64,000 nt of DNA from Branchiostoma belcheri. Taxonomy: Eukaryota; Chordata; Leptocardii; Amphioxiformes; Branchiostomatidae. The notes below the pieces were generated by a model. It saw only the letters and a list, made by a program, of their open reading frames with translations, was not told where the DNA came from and ran no database searches. The stretch is taken from positions 5,101-69,100 of the forward strand of contig NW_017803854.1 of the NCBI RefSeq assembly GCF_001625305.1, written 5' to 3'. Numbering within the stretch: position 1 is the first letter of the stretch; each line of letters opens with the position of its first letter. The translations under genes and the position numbers were made by a program. Below are positions 1 to 11,830 of the stretch, one piece after another.

Positions 1-164
1 TAAAGTGGCGTTAAAAACACGCCTCGGCGACGTGATTCACTTTTGATGTGAGTGATGATCATGGTTATTGTTGATGGAGATGCTTGTTTTAGTACGTGAG
101 CCAGTCATAAGTTTCTCACGAGGATTTACTAACAAATATACTCTTAACTTGAGAGATATTTTTC

Positions 165-300
165 CATTTCCTCATGAATTATGCAAATTAGGACCGGGTT
201 TAAATAAATTGTGTTTAGTGATCTTCACCTTTACTGAACTATGGCAACGAAGTATGATAAATACTAAATTCCCGGCAATTACCACTATCACATTGTATAG
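165..300 (-). repeat. Fragment of the 0.9 kb R1 repeat
   Basis: It resembles the inner part of the R1 element at 21478-22391. Shared landmarks in the same order are a CTCAT..ATTATGCAAATTAGG box, a stretch ending in TGTTTA..TTCACCTTTAC, and a run ending in AATTACCA. Both ends of R1 are missing, so this is a truncated relic. No gene is visible in 1-735. Confidence 0.6.
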
Positions 301-735
301 TTATAAGAGCTAGCGGACGAGCTTTCACGTATCCTGGATGAAGATTTTTCACGGACTTGATAATATGTGTTTGTGCAGCCACGTCATCTTGGCCAATCAG
401 AGCGCGTTACGCCGTGTAAAATGGAAAAAATTACCTTGATTTCATTTTATTGACGACACGTTCACAACACCCATTTTTGAACCACTCAATGGTCTGGAGG
501 TCGTGCAAGGCACGGCCCCATTACTGGAAAGTTCGGTGTTTCTCGGTGAGAGTAACTCACGGAATTTCTGTGGGTGAATATTCACCAAAAAGTTTCCACA
601 AGTCGGTAGTGCGTAGAAACGTTCCTCCAATAAAGAATTGCTCTGTAAAAAGTGTAATATTCGACCATCTGATTGAAGTGGACATAACAGAGCATCTGCT
701 GAAAGGCTATCACATGGCTCATTCTGGCGCATTCT

Positions 736-1382
736 AAGCCTCTACCAGGCTTCGGGAAGCGGCTGTAAAGAGTAGAATTTGGCCAAATAAAAAGATTACA
801 TGCCAGTTGAGTTGTTTCGCTAGAGGGGATTGCTGCTGCAAGAACTTTAATCTTGGTATAAGAATTATTTTCTTGAGGAAAGAAAGGGTTTTCCTGCCAT
901 GCAACATGCATTGGAAAACCCATTAAAACTTATCCTACTGCAAGAAACTTAATCGTATTGCGAGAATATTATTCTAGCTTCAAGAAGCCTTTTTAATCTT
1001 CTGCTTCAATCTTGGTATGAGAACCGTAGTCTAGGTACAAGAAATGCTATTAAGGAAAGAGTTTCAAGAAACTGATACTACAAAAGCTAAAAGATTCTTC
1101 GTGTAAGAACCCGAAATGCTTGCCACAAGAATAATACTCCTAAAATATTGGTTAATTAGCTGTAGGAAAAAAATTCTTAGAATAAGAACAACGTGGGTTT
1201 CTTGAATTTTATTGAAACGGAGAGTCTTGTTGAAAGAATAACATTCTTGCTGACAGAAAAATTTTCTTTGCACAAGGAAAAACAAGAACATTTTGGTAGT
1301 GTCTAGTTTGCCACACATATATCTCTATTTGGCCCAACTCGCTCTATTTGGCGCTATAATTTTTCCAGCCTGGTAAAGACTA
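736..1382. mobile_element. Foldback element split by an AAGAA-rich insert
   Basis: The left end carries the CCTCTACCAGGCTTCGGGA terminus of the foldback family seen at 40198 and 46082. The right end at about 1320-1382 is the matching arm (CTCTATTTGG, then CCAGCCTGGTAAAGACTA). Between them, about 830-1290, lies a run of degenerate 15-20 bp units of the form CTTG-n-AAGAA that is absent from other members. No convincing target duplication was found. The bases before and after it (301-735 and 1383-2156) show nothing I can name. Confidence 0.5.
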
Positions 1383-2156
1383 ATATAACCTCGGTCGGCA
1401 GGTGTGTCGTGGCCTTTCGAGTGGTAAATATGTGCGTCGTGGCCGCCGTGTAAACTGGTAGACTACTCTAGAATTCCTTCCAACATTTTAGGTTCTTATT
1501 CTTTTGGAGTGGTGATTAAAGTGAAGATCCTAGAGACCAAACAAATTATAAGAGCGTCAAGGTGTTGAAACAGCAACTCACCAGCTGAGAATTTCAAGGA
1601 TTCAACGTCTCCATCAGAACATGCAGCATCAACAGACTGAAGTAGCCATTTTCTTCCCTTATTTTGACAGGGCCATTATGTACCATTTTTGCACCAAAAA
1701 GTGAAATATTTCAAATGAAAGAAATCACTTTTTGACGTACGTGTGTATTTGTACAGTTTCTGCTCTGGAATTCGGACACCAAAGGAAAAAGACAAGGAAT
1801 TTGAATGACGGAAACTTTGAAAAGACTGACCAACTACGGAAGAGGGGATTCAGTGAGTGGTACTCAAAGCCCTTACCCGTTCCTTTGTTTTAAAAATGGC
1901 GGAAGAAAATATTGGCAACATCAGTCTGTTGATGTTGTTGTCGTGGTGACGTTCGGTTCTTAAATTCTCAGGTGGTGACAAGTTGTTTTCAACAACTTGA
2001 CTTTACTCCGTGTGTTTATACCAGCTGGCAAACACGGTAATTAATCATTGTTATTGATTGTACACACGGTTGTCACGGCCCCAACATTTTTACTCCTCAA
2101 AGGGCCACGACACATGAGCCGATCAAAGACAATACACATATAGTTTAGAACGTGCC

Positions 2157-2510
2157 TCACTTTATAGTAGAGTGGATATATTTACCTATTTGTACACAAT
2201 AAGGGTTATTACCTTCTAGAATGAAATTAAATTTATCTATAGCATGAAATGTCACGAATTCTGCTGAGCAAGCGGAGAGAAGGTTGAACAGATTTGTGCG
2301 TTGAACGTTATATAGTGTACAATTCAAAATAAAATGTTGTTCGTCTTCAATATCATTGGGACAGAATGGACAAAACCTCTGGTCGCGAGGGATTTTTTTG
2401 TATCTTCCTAATTCTTTATTCAATTTATGGCTAGAAATTCTCATCTTTGTAATCGATCTACGAACTTCAAAATTATGTATTTCAGAAAGGTAATTTTCTT
2501 ATATATGACA
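2157..2510 (-). pseudogene. Non-LTR retrotransposon 3' end (zinc-finger tail of reverse transcriptase)
   Basis: Reading leftward from about 2510 gives an open frame with the layout of a LINE reverse transcriptase C-terminus. A basic RRSITKMRISSHKL stretch comes first, then GRYKKIPRDQRFCPFC, then a second cysteine in HFILNC. This is the CxxC...H...C zinc-binding module known at the end of many metazoan non-LTR polymerases. Only about 115 residues remain. The polymerase core and endonuclease are absent, so this is a dead 5'-truncated copy. The clade cannot be fixed from this piece. Confidence 0.75.
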
Positions 2511-2729
2511 GGGCATTGTCGCAAAAGGGACATACCCACAAGCGGATTGCTGATAAGTAGGTCAGGGCTTGACCGCAGTTGACCGTTCTATATATGGCAG
2601 CATGATGCAATCTCCTGGACTTCCCTCACTGTCGACTCAGCAATTGTCACTTGAATATTTTATTATATTAACGTGGTATGTGAAGTTTTAACCAATCAGG
2701 GGTGTTACACATTATGTCACCCATGATGA

Positions 2730-3000
2730 CGTATACTCGAGTATAAAACTCGAAACGTAGCCCGTAGAAGATAGTACAGGCGACCACCAACAAGATAATG
2801 CTTCACTTTCCGTACGTGTGAGCCGCTCCCGGGGAGCGGACAGTCTGCCGGGCGGGGGACCGTGCCAGATGGGGACCGGGTCAGATGGGGACCGGGCGCG
2901 GCCAGGCCTGTGGGCGGGCGCCGGGACGAGCCGACTCCGAAGGTGAGTTGAAGCCAGTACTGGTAAGTTGTCCTTCTCCGTGGCCAATATGTACCCCGAT
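2730..3000 (+). promoter_or_regulatory. TATA-containing promoter-like or LTR-like segment
   Basis: GTATAAAACTCG at about 2739 is a good TATA box. About 30 bp on comes a stretch that turns sharply GC-rich (2820-2940), with two tandem copies of AGATGGGGACCGGG. No reading frame follows. It could be a lone LTR, since AATAAAG lies at about 3451, or a promoter whose gene I cannot see. No repeat boundary was established. 3100-3946 is otherwise featureless. Confidence 0.25.
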
Positions 3001-3946
3001 ATAAGAGTACAAGTAAACAATATTTCCACGTGCACCGTTCCTGGCGAGCACACCCGTTAGCCTCCCTGTGCTTGTAGTTTCTTCGGATAAAAATTTCATC
3101 TCAATCAGGAAAGAGTTCCATACAAGTTACGTACAAATATCAGACTGGGGGACTTGTACTAAATCGTAGGTCGACAATTACAAAAATTTGAGCGCTTTGA
3201 CCGACATTTTCTTTTCATAATGTGAGGAGGATATGGTCAACTTATTTACACATTTCGCCTGGCAATTTTTAACATGAAACCGCACTAAATAATTTTGTAA
3301 GAATATGTACAATCCGACTGGTTAGAAATCTAGCAGAAACTTCCCCTCTTACACCGGTCTACTTGTACTTCCCCTCTTACACCGGTCACCACATAGCAGT
3401 TGTTTTCTATTTCAGTTAGCGCTGTGTTCGGTCAGTAAGCGTTTCGTTAAAATAAAGCGTTTCGTTAACCCTGTCTCATTGTGTCAACTAGTTTTGAAAT
3501 TGTAACGTTATCCGTGGCAGTGCGCGGTAAAAAAGTGACTTAGGGGTTTCGATGGTCACATTTCTAGTAATCTGCTGCAAAATGTTATTTAGTAGTTAAA
3601 CTGTTAGTAGTTTAAACTACAAACATTGCTGGAAAGTGTAAAAAGTGGCGTCTTTGGGTTGAAAATTGATTTTGGGCTCGTGGCTTACTTCCCGCCCGTC
3701 CTTCCGCCTTGAGTGCGGTGCTTCGGTTTGACCCAGATATGCCTTTTATGTGTTCTGGGGGTTCTGTCGCTATGTGTCGCGCGACGGGCTATTGTGATAA
3801 TCTCAGTGTTAGGATTTTCTGTATATTTTTCTTGATCATACATTCTCTTTCGACAGTATAAGTCATTTTGGTGGCTAAATTATTGGTGATGGGTTTAATT
3901 GCACGTAAAAATGCCCAATTTTTGGCATCATTTTTTTTTCATCGAA

Positions 3947-5500
3947 AATGCCATTTGTTTATCTGGGAACGGCTTCAATTTATTCTTTTTTGCCCTAAAA
4001 TTTGCTACAATTTGAGAGGTTATGGAAACTGAAATTCGATTGTTCTCGTAGCTAGAGGGATATCCTTCATTTGCAAACAGTGTTTCGAATTGTGACCCAA
4101 CATAAACTGGGGTGTGCCCCCTTACATGCGTTTGTGTCGGCATACGCCGTCGCCCACGCGGCCTACTTTCAATGTTATTACTGATCCAATTGATCATTAT
4201 GACATATTGATGAGCACTGAGCAAGTACGTATTCTTAAGTTGCTTTACCATTCCTGTTATCTATCATCATTTTAGTGTAGGTCATAATTTTGTTTACGTA
4301 AAGTTTCAGCAACTTGACATGTTCCACCGTAAGTTTCCGGGGTGTCTATCCTGACATATATTTACAAATGGAAGCCAATGCCATTTGTTTATCTGGGAAC
4401 GGCTTCAATTTATTCGAATTCATTCTTTTTCTGTCTTTGTCCCCGCAGGTGAGCTACGCCATGCCCATGCCCACTCCCGGGCTACAAGAGGAATTCACTG
4501 GTGAGATGGACAATCTGTTATCTTTTATCATGTAAGAGGGCGTCGGAATTTTGTTTACGTAAAGTTTTAACCACCTTACATGTTCCTCCAGGATTTCCAA
4601 CCCTTACCTACAAGTAATATCCTCTCTCCTCTGATAAGACTTACCTGTCCAGATTGATTATTATATCAACAACGTGCCAGTATTTTCCCACCCTACATCA
4701 GGCCCTGAGTCCTGCAGCCTTTTCTCAGGTCAAATTCTCTACAACAGTACCTGAGGCTGGGTAGAAACTCCAATCTGGAAGAAGTCTATTGCTATGATAT
4801 AATAACATATCCTAAATGTTAAACATTCAATGAAATTGCTGGTAGCTGCCGGTATAATTTAAATAGTTTGTGATTGTCGTAAAACCTAAATAGCATGTAT
4901 TTCTGTACAGTAAAATGTAATGATTGTAACAGCTGAGACTCTGATCAGAATATCTACCGGCAGAGATTCCAATCGGTGTTCCTCTTGAGTCTCTTGAAAG
5001 GCAGAAGTGGCATAAATTTATTCATTCTCTTTCTCACTGTGTGCCCACAGCGAGTGCCCCTCATTCACTCGACATTCACTAACAAGATGGACTAACAGTA
5101 CCGTTTACAGAAGGACAAAAACAGCGGTAAGTCCACACAATATATTTGCCGTTTCTGTTGATCTGGGGAACATGTATTTCATGTGTTATTGTACTGTAAC
5201 ATCGTTCTTGATGAATGAACATACATATAACTTTCAACCTTTGTTTAGTTTGATGTGCGCATCATTGCATTCTGTAAAATGTATTGACTCACGTGCTTTG
5301 CATATTTACATTTACTTCTAAAAACATGACCCTAAATCTTGTTAATTTAAGAGCAAAGCTAGGGAAAGGTTGGCATAGATTCATTTATGTTCTGTTTTCT
5401 CTTGCTGACCACAGGTAAACTTCGCCAAGTCCATCCTGAGATGCAGACTACTGCAGGAATTCACGACGCCAAGTTGTGGAAGGATCGGGGTGTGCATGCG
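3947..5500 (+). repeat. Degenerate exon-like direct repeats
   Basis: A 35-bp string starting GCCATTTGTTTATCTGGG occurs at about 3949 and again at about 4380. Three further modules follow at about 4411-4510, 5012-5095 and 5380-5480. Each has TTTATTCATT-type sequence, then a pyrimidine tract and CAG (an acceptor-like site), then a GC-richer stretch that includes GAATTCAC or ATTCAC. They look like a triplicated exon with flanking intron. Frames are short and inconsistent, so no product is called. Confidence 0.35.
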
Positions 5501-5544
5501 AGTTTTTCACGCAAGAAAAATAAGCATTGAATGCAGCAGCATCG

Positions 5545-5605
5545 TAGCCTGGGTGCCATCCGAATTTGAAACGGCTACGGGCAAATTAGGATGGCACCCA
5601 GGCTA
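5545..5605. mobile_element. Foldback element, TAGCCTGGG family, 9-bp TSD
   Basis: The termini are TAGCCTGGGTGCCATCC and its exact inverse, with a short diverged middle. It is flanked by GCAGCATCG (5536-5544) and GCAGCACCG (5606-5614), which agree at 8 of 9 bases. Non-coding. Confidence 0.85.
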
Positions 5606-5864
5606 GCAGCACCGTGAAAGGAAAAAAAATCCAAGAATAAAAAAAAGCAATACTGACGCAAACACCCACACAAATGAATAAAATCCCTTACACAAAACAT
5701 CACTATCATCACATAGTTAAGACAAAGGCTAGACCTGTTCCCCCTGTCCAATTACATACTTTGTAATGAAGCTGAAATAAATAAATAAAATAAATATCGT
5801 AGAAACACTGTACAGACTACTGCATGTCTCATGCCACAAGCCTATGTGTAAAGGCTGGCCCCAC

Positions 5865-5943
5865 TACTCTCCAAGCAGAGGTTGGTGGGGATGATCGTTA
5901 GCGGGGGTAACGATCTTCCCCTCCAACCTCTGCTTGGAGAATA
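5865..5943. mobile_element. Foldback element, TACTCTCC family
   Basis: TACTCTCCAAGCAGAGGTTG pairs with CAACCTCTGCTTGGAGAATA, and the arms continue inward (GATCGTTA / TAACGATC). Flanks share only a weak 9-mer (TGGCCCCAC / AAGTCCCAC), so the target duplication is uncertain here. Confidence 0.75.
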
Positions 5944-6282
5944 AGTCCCACAAGGTATAGCCAAAAAGCAATTCCCTAGGGAATGCATTGGCGGAATTCT
6001 TAGAATATTTTCAACTCAATCGCAGTACTATACCAACGGCTCCGCCCCTGAGGCGTCGCCAAAAAACAAGAAATTGTAACTATGACCACAGAGTCACGAC
6101 AGTGGGATAAGGAAAGATGTGATTGATGGAAAGAGAGGTGACAGGACGACAACTGCTGTTCCACTGATTTAGTGTTGCTTTCATCACGAATAAAAGACTT
6201 CTTGGTTGTTACACTGTGTTCTCTCATTCAATTTGTGTCCTAATATTTGTCGTCCCTTAGTATATTTCAGATCTAGGCATAT

Positions 6283-6395
6283 TGCTTTTTCGGACGCTTC
6301 TTGTTTTTTTGCTCTCGCATTAGATTTAGGGCCTTCAGAGAACGTCATCCATAAAATTTACTTGCTGTGGCCTAATAGATATCAACACCAGACAT
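6283..6395 (-). mobile_element. One end of a GGCCACAG Harbinger-like MITE
   Basis: The inverse of this stretch runs TAGGCCACAGCAAGTAAAT, then TTTATGGATGAC, then CTAAATCTAATGCGAG. That matches the left ends of the elements at 33888 and 39377. The other end is not present. The following 6396-7139 shows no gene or repeat I can support. Confidence 0.6.
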
Positions 6396-7139
6396 GTCAC
6401 TAAGAAGGTGGCTACTTTTAATGGGGCATTTGGCAGCCTTTCCCTCGTGTTTTGACAGGGATTTCCGCAGAGTGTTGGATTTTAACGAACTGTAACTGAT
6501 CAACGAAGTAGAACAAAGAACAGAAAGGCTTTAGCAGGAGTCTGGCGACTGTTCTGATTAGGATTTTTCATGGGTCAGGATACTGATGCAGACGACACAA
6601 ACACGACAGGCGTCACAATACCTGGTTGTTTACCTTTGAAACTTGATGCCCTACTCGTTAGAATGTTCGTATGATTTGTCGCACATTTCGGTAGCTAATT
6701 GTTAAAATTTAGACCTGGGCAAGTGATACCAGATTGTTTTGGAAAATGAGAGTTTTCTCCATTTATACTTGCTTATTGAAGCGTAGTCACTCTCTGGAAT
6801 GTGTGAGTCATATTAAACATATGCAGCCTATGAAGACAATATGTTTACCACGCCCACCCCCATCTTCGTTGGCATTGTATCATATCAATGGCAATGATGG
6901 TATCTAAGAAAAATCAGGAAAATCAGTACAATATTGGCTGTAGGTCGTTGTTACTTCGTACGCGCTCCTGATTTTATCTATCTTTCAGTCTACATTGTTC
7001 CTAACAATAAAGTGAGATAATAACAAGATATACGCATTGGAAATTGTTCCTAATTGACTAACAACAGGACAGTCTGGGGGTATGTGTTCTTTGCGTTTTC
7101 AAAGCGTCACTGATTCAGGAATAGTCTACTAACTGTAAG

Positions 7140-8015
7140 CAACAGGGCAGATTTTGAATATCTATCCAGTTGCTAAAATAACAACCCCCTTGTGTATCTC
7201 ATTACCTGGATGTTTTTTATACAAATTGAATGGAATTTGAGTTAAATTTGAGTCAAATTTGATGCCTCGGACATCAGCCACCCCTTGCTCTTAATTTGTG
7301 CTAAATGTTGCCTCTTCCGGATTGACTAATAACCAGCACCACGTCGCTAAAACATAAGATAGTGCGGTTTATTTACCCGCCCGCCAGAGACCCGCCTCTC
7401 CTGTGGGTCAGGTACAGGGTTCCGCGGAAAGACGCGGTCATCTGGCGCACATCAACCCGCAAACCTGGGCTTCATTTTGAACCCAGAGAAACTCCGTGAC
7501 GGAAGAGTGAACAGCCGAAATGCTGTAGAAGCTCCGCCTGTCCTGTTTGGACATCAAAGAAGGCCTCATGACACCACTGCCTAATTATATATCCAAGCAG
7601 ATCCCTTTCGGTGGCAAAAAGACAGTATCAAATTGGCCAGGCAGTATCCATTAGCCAGAGAAGGTCGCCGGCGGGGGTACCGACAAAAATAAAAGGCCAT
7701 ATATAAAAAGCTAACGATCATTCCCCCACAACATCTGCTTGGTGAGTTGCCACTGCCTCCCAGAAAGACGCATGCATTAGGACAGATTTTGAAAAAAAAT
7801 CCAGTTTCGTTAAAAAGAAAAACAATGCCACTGCGTACCTTATTACCTGGCTGTCTAACCTTCATCGACAGATACCCCTTGCTCTTAATTTGTGCTACTA
7901 GTACATGTTGACTCCTCGGTATTGTCTAATGAATAATACGTGAACAGCCGGAAAGCTGTAGAAGGTTCGCCTGTCCTGTTTTGACATCAAAGACGGCTTC
8001 GTGACACGTTTGCCT
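7140..8015 (+). repeat. Local tandem duplication with a foldback between the copies
   Basis: Copy 1 (about 7140-7570) and copy 2 (about 7770-8015) share three blocks in the same order. These are an ATTACCTGG block (7201/7850), CCCCTTGCTCTTAATTTGTG (7284/7875), and an 80-bp block starting GTGAACAGCCG and including CGCCTGTCCTGTTT and GACATCAAAGA (7508/7939). Copy 1 has about 150 extra bp at 7340-7490. The last block could encode exon-like peptide, but no splice structure is evident. 8016-8694 holds nothing I can name. Confidence 0.55.
7583..7749. mobile_element. Foldback element, AAGCAG family, exact 9-bp TSD
   Basis: The left arm TATCCAAGCAGATCCC and right arm CATCTGCTTGGTGAG enclose the family middle (ACAGTATCAAATTGGCCAGG, then TATATAAAAAGCTAACGATC). 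It is flanked by CCACTGCCT at 7574-7582 and 7750-7758, an exact 9-bp duplication. Confidence 0.8.
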
Positions 8016-9015
8016 CTCAGACAGATCGTGGACGAGCAAATGTGGTAGTCTCCACCAGACTGACAACGCGGGTTGGAAAATAGCAAACTTTGGAAAAGTA
8101 CTAACAAGGAGAACAGGTAATTTGGCAACCATAGAGTCAAGAGGAAATGTTATCCTTACCAGGGCTCACTCCCCTGGCTAATTAGTGACCCTATTTTTGC
8201 CAACTTCTACCACTACCATCCATAACCCTACAGACCCTTTAGAAAGGGCTAGTGGAGGTTTCAGCAATGGGTATCATCATCGATGGCTACTTAATCAACA
8301 CCGCTATGATGTAGCACGGTGCGCTGCAATAAGTACGGAAAATCCCTGTAAACCTAATACTTCCTGTGTGTTTGTCTTATTGACATTTTGAGGTTTATTC
8401 AAATTTTGTACAAAAAGTGTTCAGATATTTTGAATGGTAAACGGGGTTCCGACATGCATTCAACATTATACCAAGGAGATTTAATTAGTGGAGAGAGCGT
8501 TATTTCAGCTTTATGAGCGTAAATACTACCAGACTCGACACGTCTGCCAAGTACTATTTCGAATCACGATTTCCAAGATGTACATCATCAAACAACTGGA
8601 ACGCATCAGCCGCTCCGGCCGGAATCACGTATTCGCTGTGCGCTGAAGAACGTGTTTCCCATCACACCAGTGTTACGAGTGTCTGGTCTCTCCCTTGTTT
8701 CACGCCCAGTGGTAGACTCGGGACACGTCTCAAGCTGTGAAGCACAACACAATGCTGGAAGCCGATCTATTCCTTGATCTACTACAGAAAGATTGGCTAT
8801 AAATCTTTTTGCTTTTGTGCGAATTCATGAACAAAATTGCGTTTACATGAAAGAATAACCATGGAAAACTGATTCTCTGGGTTCTGAGTATCCAGTTACA
8901 AGTTCAAGCTCGGAAAATTGTGTAAGATGAGACAGAGACATTGTAGTAGACTGGGGACACGTATCAAGCTGTGAGGCACAACACAACGCTGGAACGCGAT
9001 CTGATACAGACAGCT

Positions 9016-9136
9016 TACTTATAAATCTTTCTGCCATATTTAAGGTTTACTTATAAATCTTTCTGCCATATTTAAGGTTTACTTATAAATCTTTCTGCCA
9101 TATTTAAGGTTTACTTATAAATCTTTCTGCCATATA
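9016..9136 (+). repeat. 32-bp minisatellite, about 3.7 copies
   Basis: The unit ACTTATAAATCTTTCTGCCA followed by TATTTAAGGTTT repeats head to tail with almost no variation. It ends where the T1 target site CATATATG begins. Confidence 0.9.
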
Positions 9137-9138
9137 TG

Positions 9139-10064
9139 AGGGTCTGCATGCCCTTTTTCGTTAACCGTTATGGGCTATTTTAATTTACCGTTAATCGTTG
9201 CTGGCCCGCTCTAATTCAACGTTAAGCGTTATCAGTATATTCCTCGTGAAGCGTTATCGGTCGTTTTAATTGAACGTAAAACGTTATTTGTCATCCTGAA
9301 TTCAGCGTTAAGCGTTAATGAATAATTCTTCATTACGCCTAATTTTGCCTATCAAAGTGCAGAAAAATGCGTCATTGAAGGTTTAAAACTACAAAATTTC
9401 CCTGGGGAGAATGCCCCCGGACCCCCCTACATTGCTCGCGCCTTTGGCGCTCGACTCGCGCTTCTGCCCTTTGGCTCTAGCCAGAATCAGTATACCCTTC
9501 AATTTCCGGAAGTTTGCGAAGAGTTACAGAATTTTTTTAACGAATCCGTCAACCTTGACAGGCAAATTAACAAAAATCTTGAGTAAAATATGAAAACATC
9601 AGAAGGACCGACAAACACTCTCAACACCATGATTTGCCTCTCAAAATGCGGGAAATTGCGTTTTTGAAGGCTTAAAAATCCTAAATTTCCCGGGGGAGCA
9701 TTCCCCCGGACCCCCCTAGATGGCGCTCCCCTCTCAAAATCCATCGGTAAAACTGGGCAGACTGAAAAAATGCAAGCTGCCGAAGTCGACTCGGACACCC
9801 CGGTATTTGTGGACGCACTCGGGGACCAGGGCAGGTGGGAAACACAGGGAACACCTACCTTTAATGCATGCTTCAATTACATGTAAGGTATACGTAATTT
9901 TGTCAGTGACCACAAAGCGAGATACCAAATCCAGTGCAGCTCGAAAAAAAAAGCCTGTCAATTTACCGTTAAGCGTTGCCGGCCGTCCTGAATTTACCGT
10001 TAAGCGTTATCGGCCCTGCTGAATTTACCGTTAACCGTTGCCAGGACCCCCCCATGCAAACCCT
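9139..10064. mobile_element. T1 element: hAT-like non-autonomous transposon, 8-bp TSD
   Basis: The ends AGGGTCTGCATG and CATGCAAACCCT are inverted repeats with one mismatch. They are flanked on both sides by CATATATG (9131-9138 and 10065-10072). Eight-base duplications are typical of hAT elements. Both subterminal regions carry several imperfect copies of a roughly 35-40 bp unit built on AATT-n-CGTTAAGCGTT, plausible transposase-binding arrays. Inside is a second direct repeat at about 9368-9430 and 9658-9719 that ends in CCCCCGGACCCCCCTA. There is no transposase frame. Related copies: 22854-24230, 25402-25665 and a fragment at 40420-40515. Confidence 0.75.
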
Positions 10065-11261
10065 CATATATGCCAGGTTCTGAGTATCCAGACACACGTT
10101 CGCACAAGTTCGGACACAACGTGTAAGATGAGACAGAGACATTGTAGTAGACTGGGGACACGTATCAAGCTGTGAGGCACAACACACAATGCTGGAAGCC
10201 GATCTGATACAGACAGCTTAGCGATTAATCAAATTCTTGACATTCTTAATTTACATATGAACATTACAGACGTAACAATATTCATATTGTCTGAATGACG
10301 TTGATATTCACAGTAATTTAAAAATTGACAAAAAAATTGACACAGTATACACATGAACTGTACATCCCAGCTACAGATTTGTAAAGGATGCGTAAAGATA
10401 TGAAATATATTTACGTCGTATTTAAGCACACTGAAAGGTGACGGAAAGTCGGAATTTGCCTTTCAGCGGCCTTTACGAAGTCGTCAAGTCCACTGAAATA
10501 TTTTCCAATCTTTAATCTAAAGTTCTTAAATGTCTGTTTTCGTGCTGTGCAGATATTTACAAGTATCACTCTCTTGTGCCATGATTCTACACGTGTAGTC
10601 TGGTTATTTTGTCTGATAGCCTGATGTCCTGAGTATTATGATGTCTTTCTTGTTCTTCGGGAAAGGGGGGGGGTAGTTTTTTGTCATATTCAAGGGCAAG
10701 AATTGCGTGCGGTTCACAGGAATGAAAACCATCTGGAAAACTGATTCTCCAGGCTCTAAGTATCCAGTTACAAGTTCATGTTCGGACACAGTGTGTAAGA
10801 TGAGACAGAACCATTGCTGAACTGGCGCACGTGGTTCAAGCAAAACATTGAGACACAAGATCCTTCCTCCTTATATAATTAACCATCTTGTTTATCTTAA
10901 GTGGTTTTACGACTCTTGATATATGCTGCTCAACATCTTGAAGCTACTACAGTCACTCTAAATAACAGATCCCTACAAAACAGACTGTCCCAAAGTTTCT
11001 CACGTTAGGTTTATCGATAACAATACATACAGGCGTCTATTGTGGGTAAAGAGAAAGACTTTGTTGTACATTTGTTTGTTTGTGCGGGAAGGGGACCAAG
11101 AGATGCTTACGCTGATTGCTTCTTTTTTTGGAAGTTGTATCTTTGGATTGGTTATAAACAATCAAATAAAGGTGCCGATGCAGTTTGTAAGAAAACGATT
11201 ATTTGAATTGGAACATAAATAAACAATGATATATATAATCTAAGATTGATGCTGTAACCAT

Positions 11262-11625
11262 CCAGTGCAGTTTTTAGGGCCTGGAAACCCGATTTTTCAA
11301 GTCAATGTTCTAGTCATTTTTCTACATACTGAGTTGAGACCACACTATCCCAATGTATATTGACCCTCATGGAGCAAAAATACTAAATATTCTGACGGCA
11401 AATGGTTACTCGAAGGGCCCTTAGCTGATTTTAGGGTACCACTCAGAAAATAAAGGACTCATCTTGAAGCTTGTTTCTGCAGTTTGAAATACCCAATTCA
11501 AAGTCTGAAAAACTGAAATCTTGATCTTGAAATGTGCTATTGTGAAGTAGTATGTGTCAATATCATAAAGATTGCCTTTTTCAGAATTTTTCCAGTTTGC
11601 TGCTCTGAAATCGCATTGGATGCCT
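11262..11625. mobile_element. MITE with CATCCAGTGCA ends (TTAA-type)
   Basis: The left end CATCCAGTGCAGTTTTTAGG and right end GCATTGGATGCC followed by TTTAA are inverted repeats. It carries the same interior as 22463-22705 (CCCTCA..GGGTCAATATACATTGGGATAG read in the other direction) and the same termini as the copy at 29914-30390, which is flanked by TTAA. The family is thus piggyBac-like by target choice. Confidence 0.6.
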
Positions 11626-11830
11626 TTAAAATTCGTGTCGTTTTGGACGATCAAACGTCTGTTGTTTGATGATGTTTGAACTGGACATACCGCTGAAGCC
11701 GTACTTAGCTGTTTTTGTTCGGTCGTGTTTATTAGTTCTCTGGGAGGTTTCTGGATCACTTGATCGGCTTGTGGCTTCAGATGGTCCGGGGGACATTCCT
11801 GGAAAGTTTGTTTCTTGTACTCCGTTAAAT
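11626..11830 (-). CDS. Candidate terminal exon, cytoplasmic-tail-like
   Basis: On the minus strand an acceptor-like TTTATGTAG precedes 205 bases that stay open to a TAA at 11626. The peptide is polar and rich in Ser, Thr, Lys and Arg (ETNFPGMSPGPSEATSRSS, later KYGFSGMSSSNI, ending KRHEF). It resembles a disordered cytoplasmic tail. It would start in phase 2. The stop codon abuts the end of the neighbouring MITE, so insertion may have cut the original frame. It lies downstream, on the same strand, of the signal-peptide locus at 19498-17303, but no exon bridges the gap. It may be a chance frame. Confidence 0.2.

Larger units (their letters stand above)
8706..10855. repeat. Four dispersed copies of a ~150-bp unit
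   Basis: The units lie at about 8706-8768, 8862-9014, 10076-10220 and 10735-10855. Shared strings are AGTATCCAG, GTGTAAGATGAGACAGA, GACACGTATCAAGCTGTGA and GCACAACACA. The second and third copies are the most alike and flank the T1 element and the 32-bp minisatellite. All four could be relics of a duplicated exon, but no frame is shared convincingly. 10223-10734 and 10856-11261 are otherwise empty. Confidence 0.6.

Noticed and set aside
830..1290. Cluster of heat-shock elements
   Set aside because: AGAA and TTC words abound, but not at the regular 5-bp alternating spacing of true elements.
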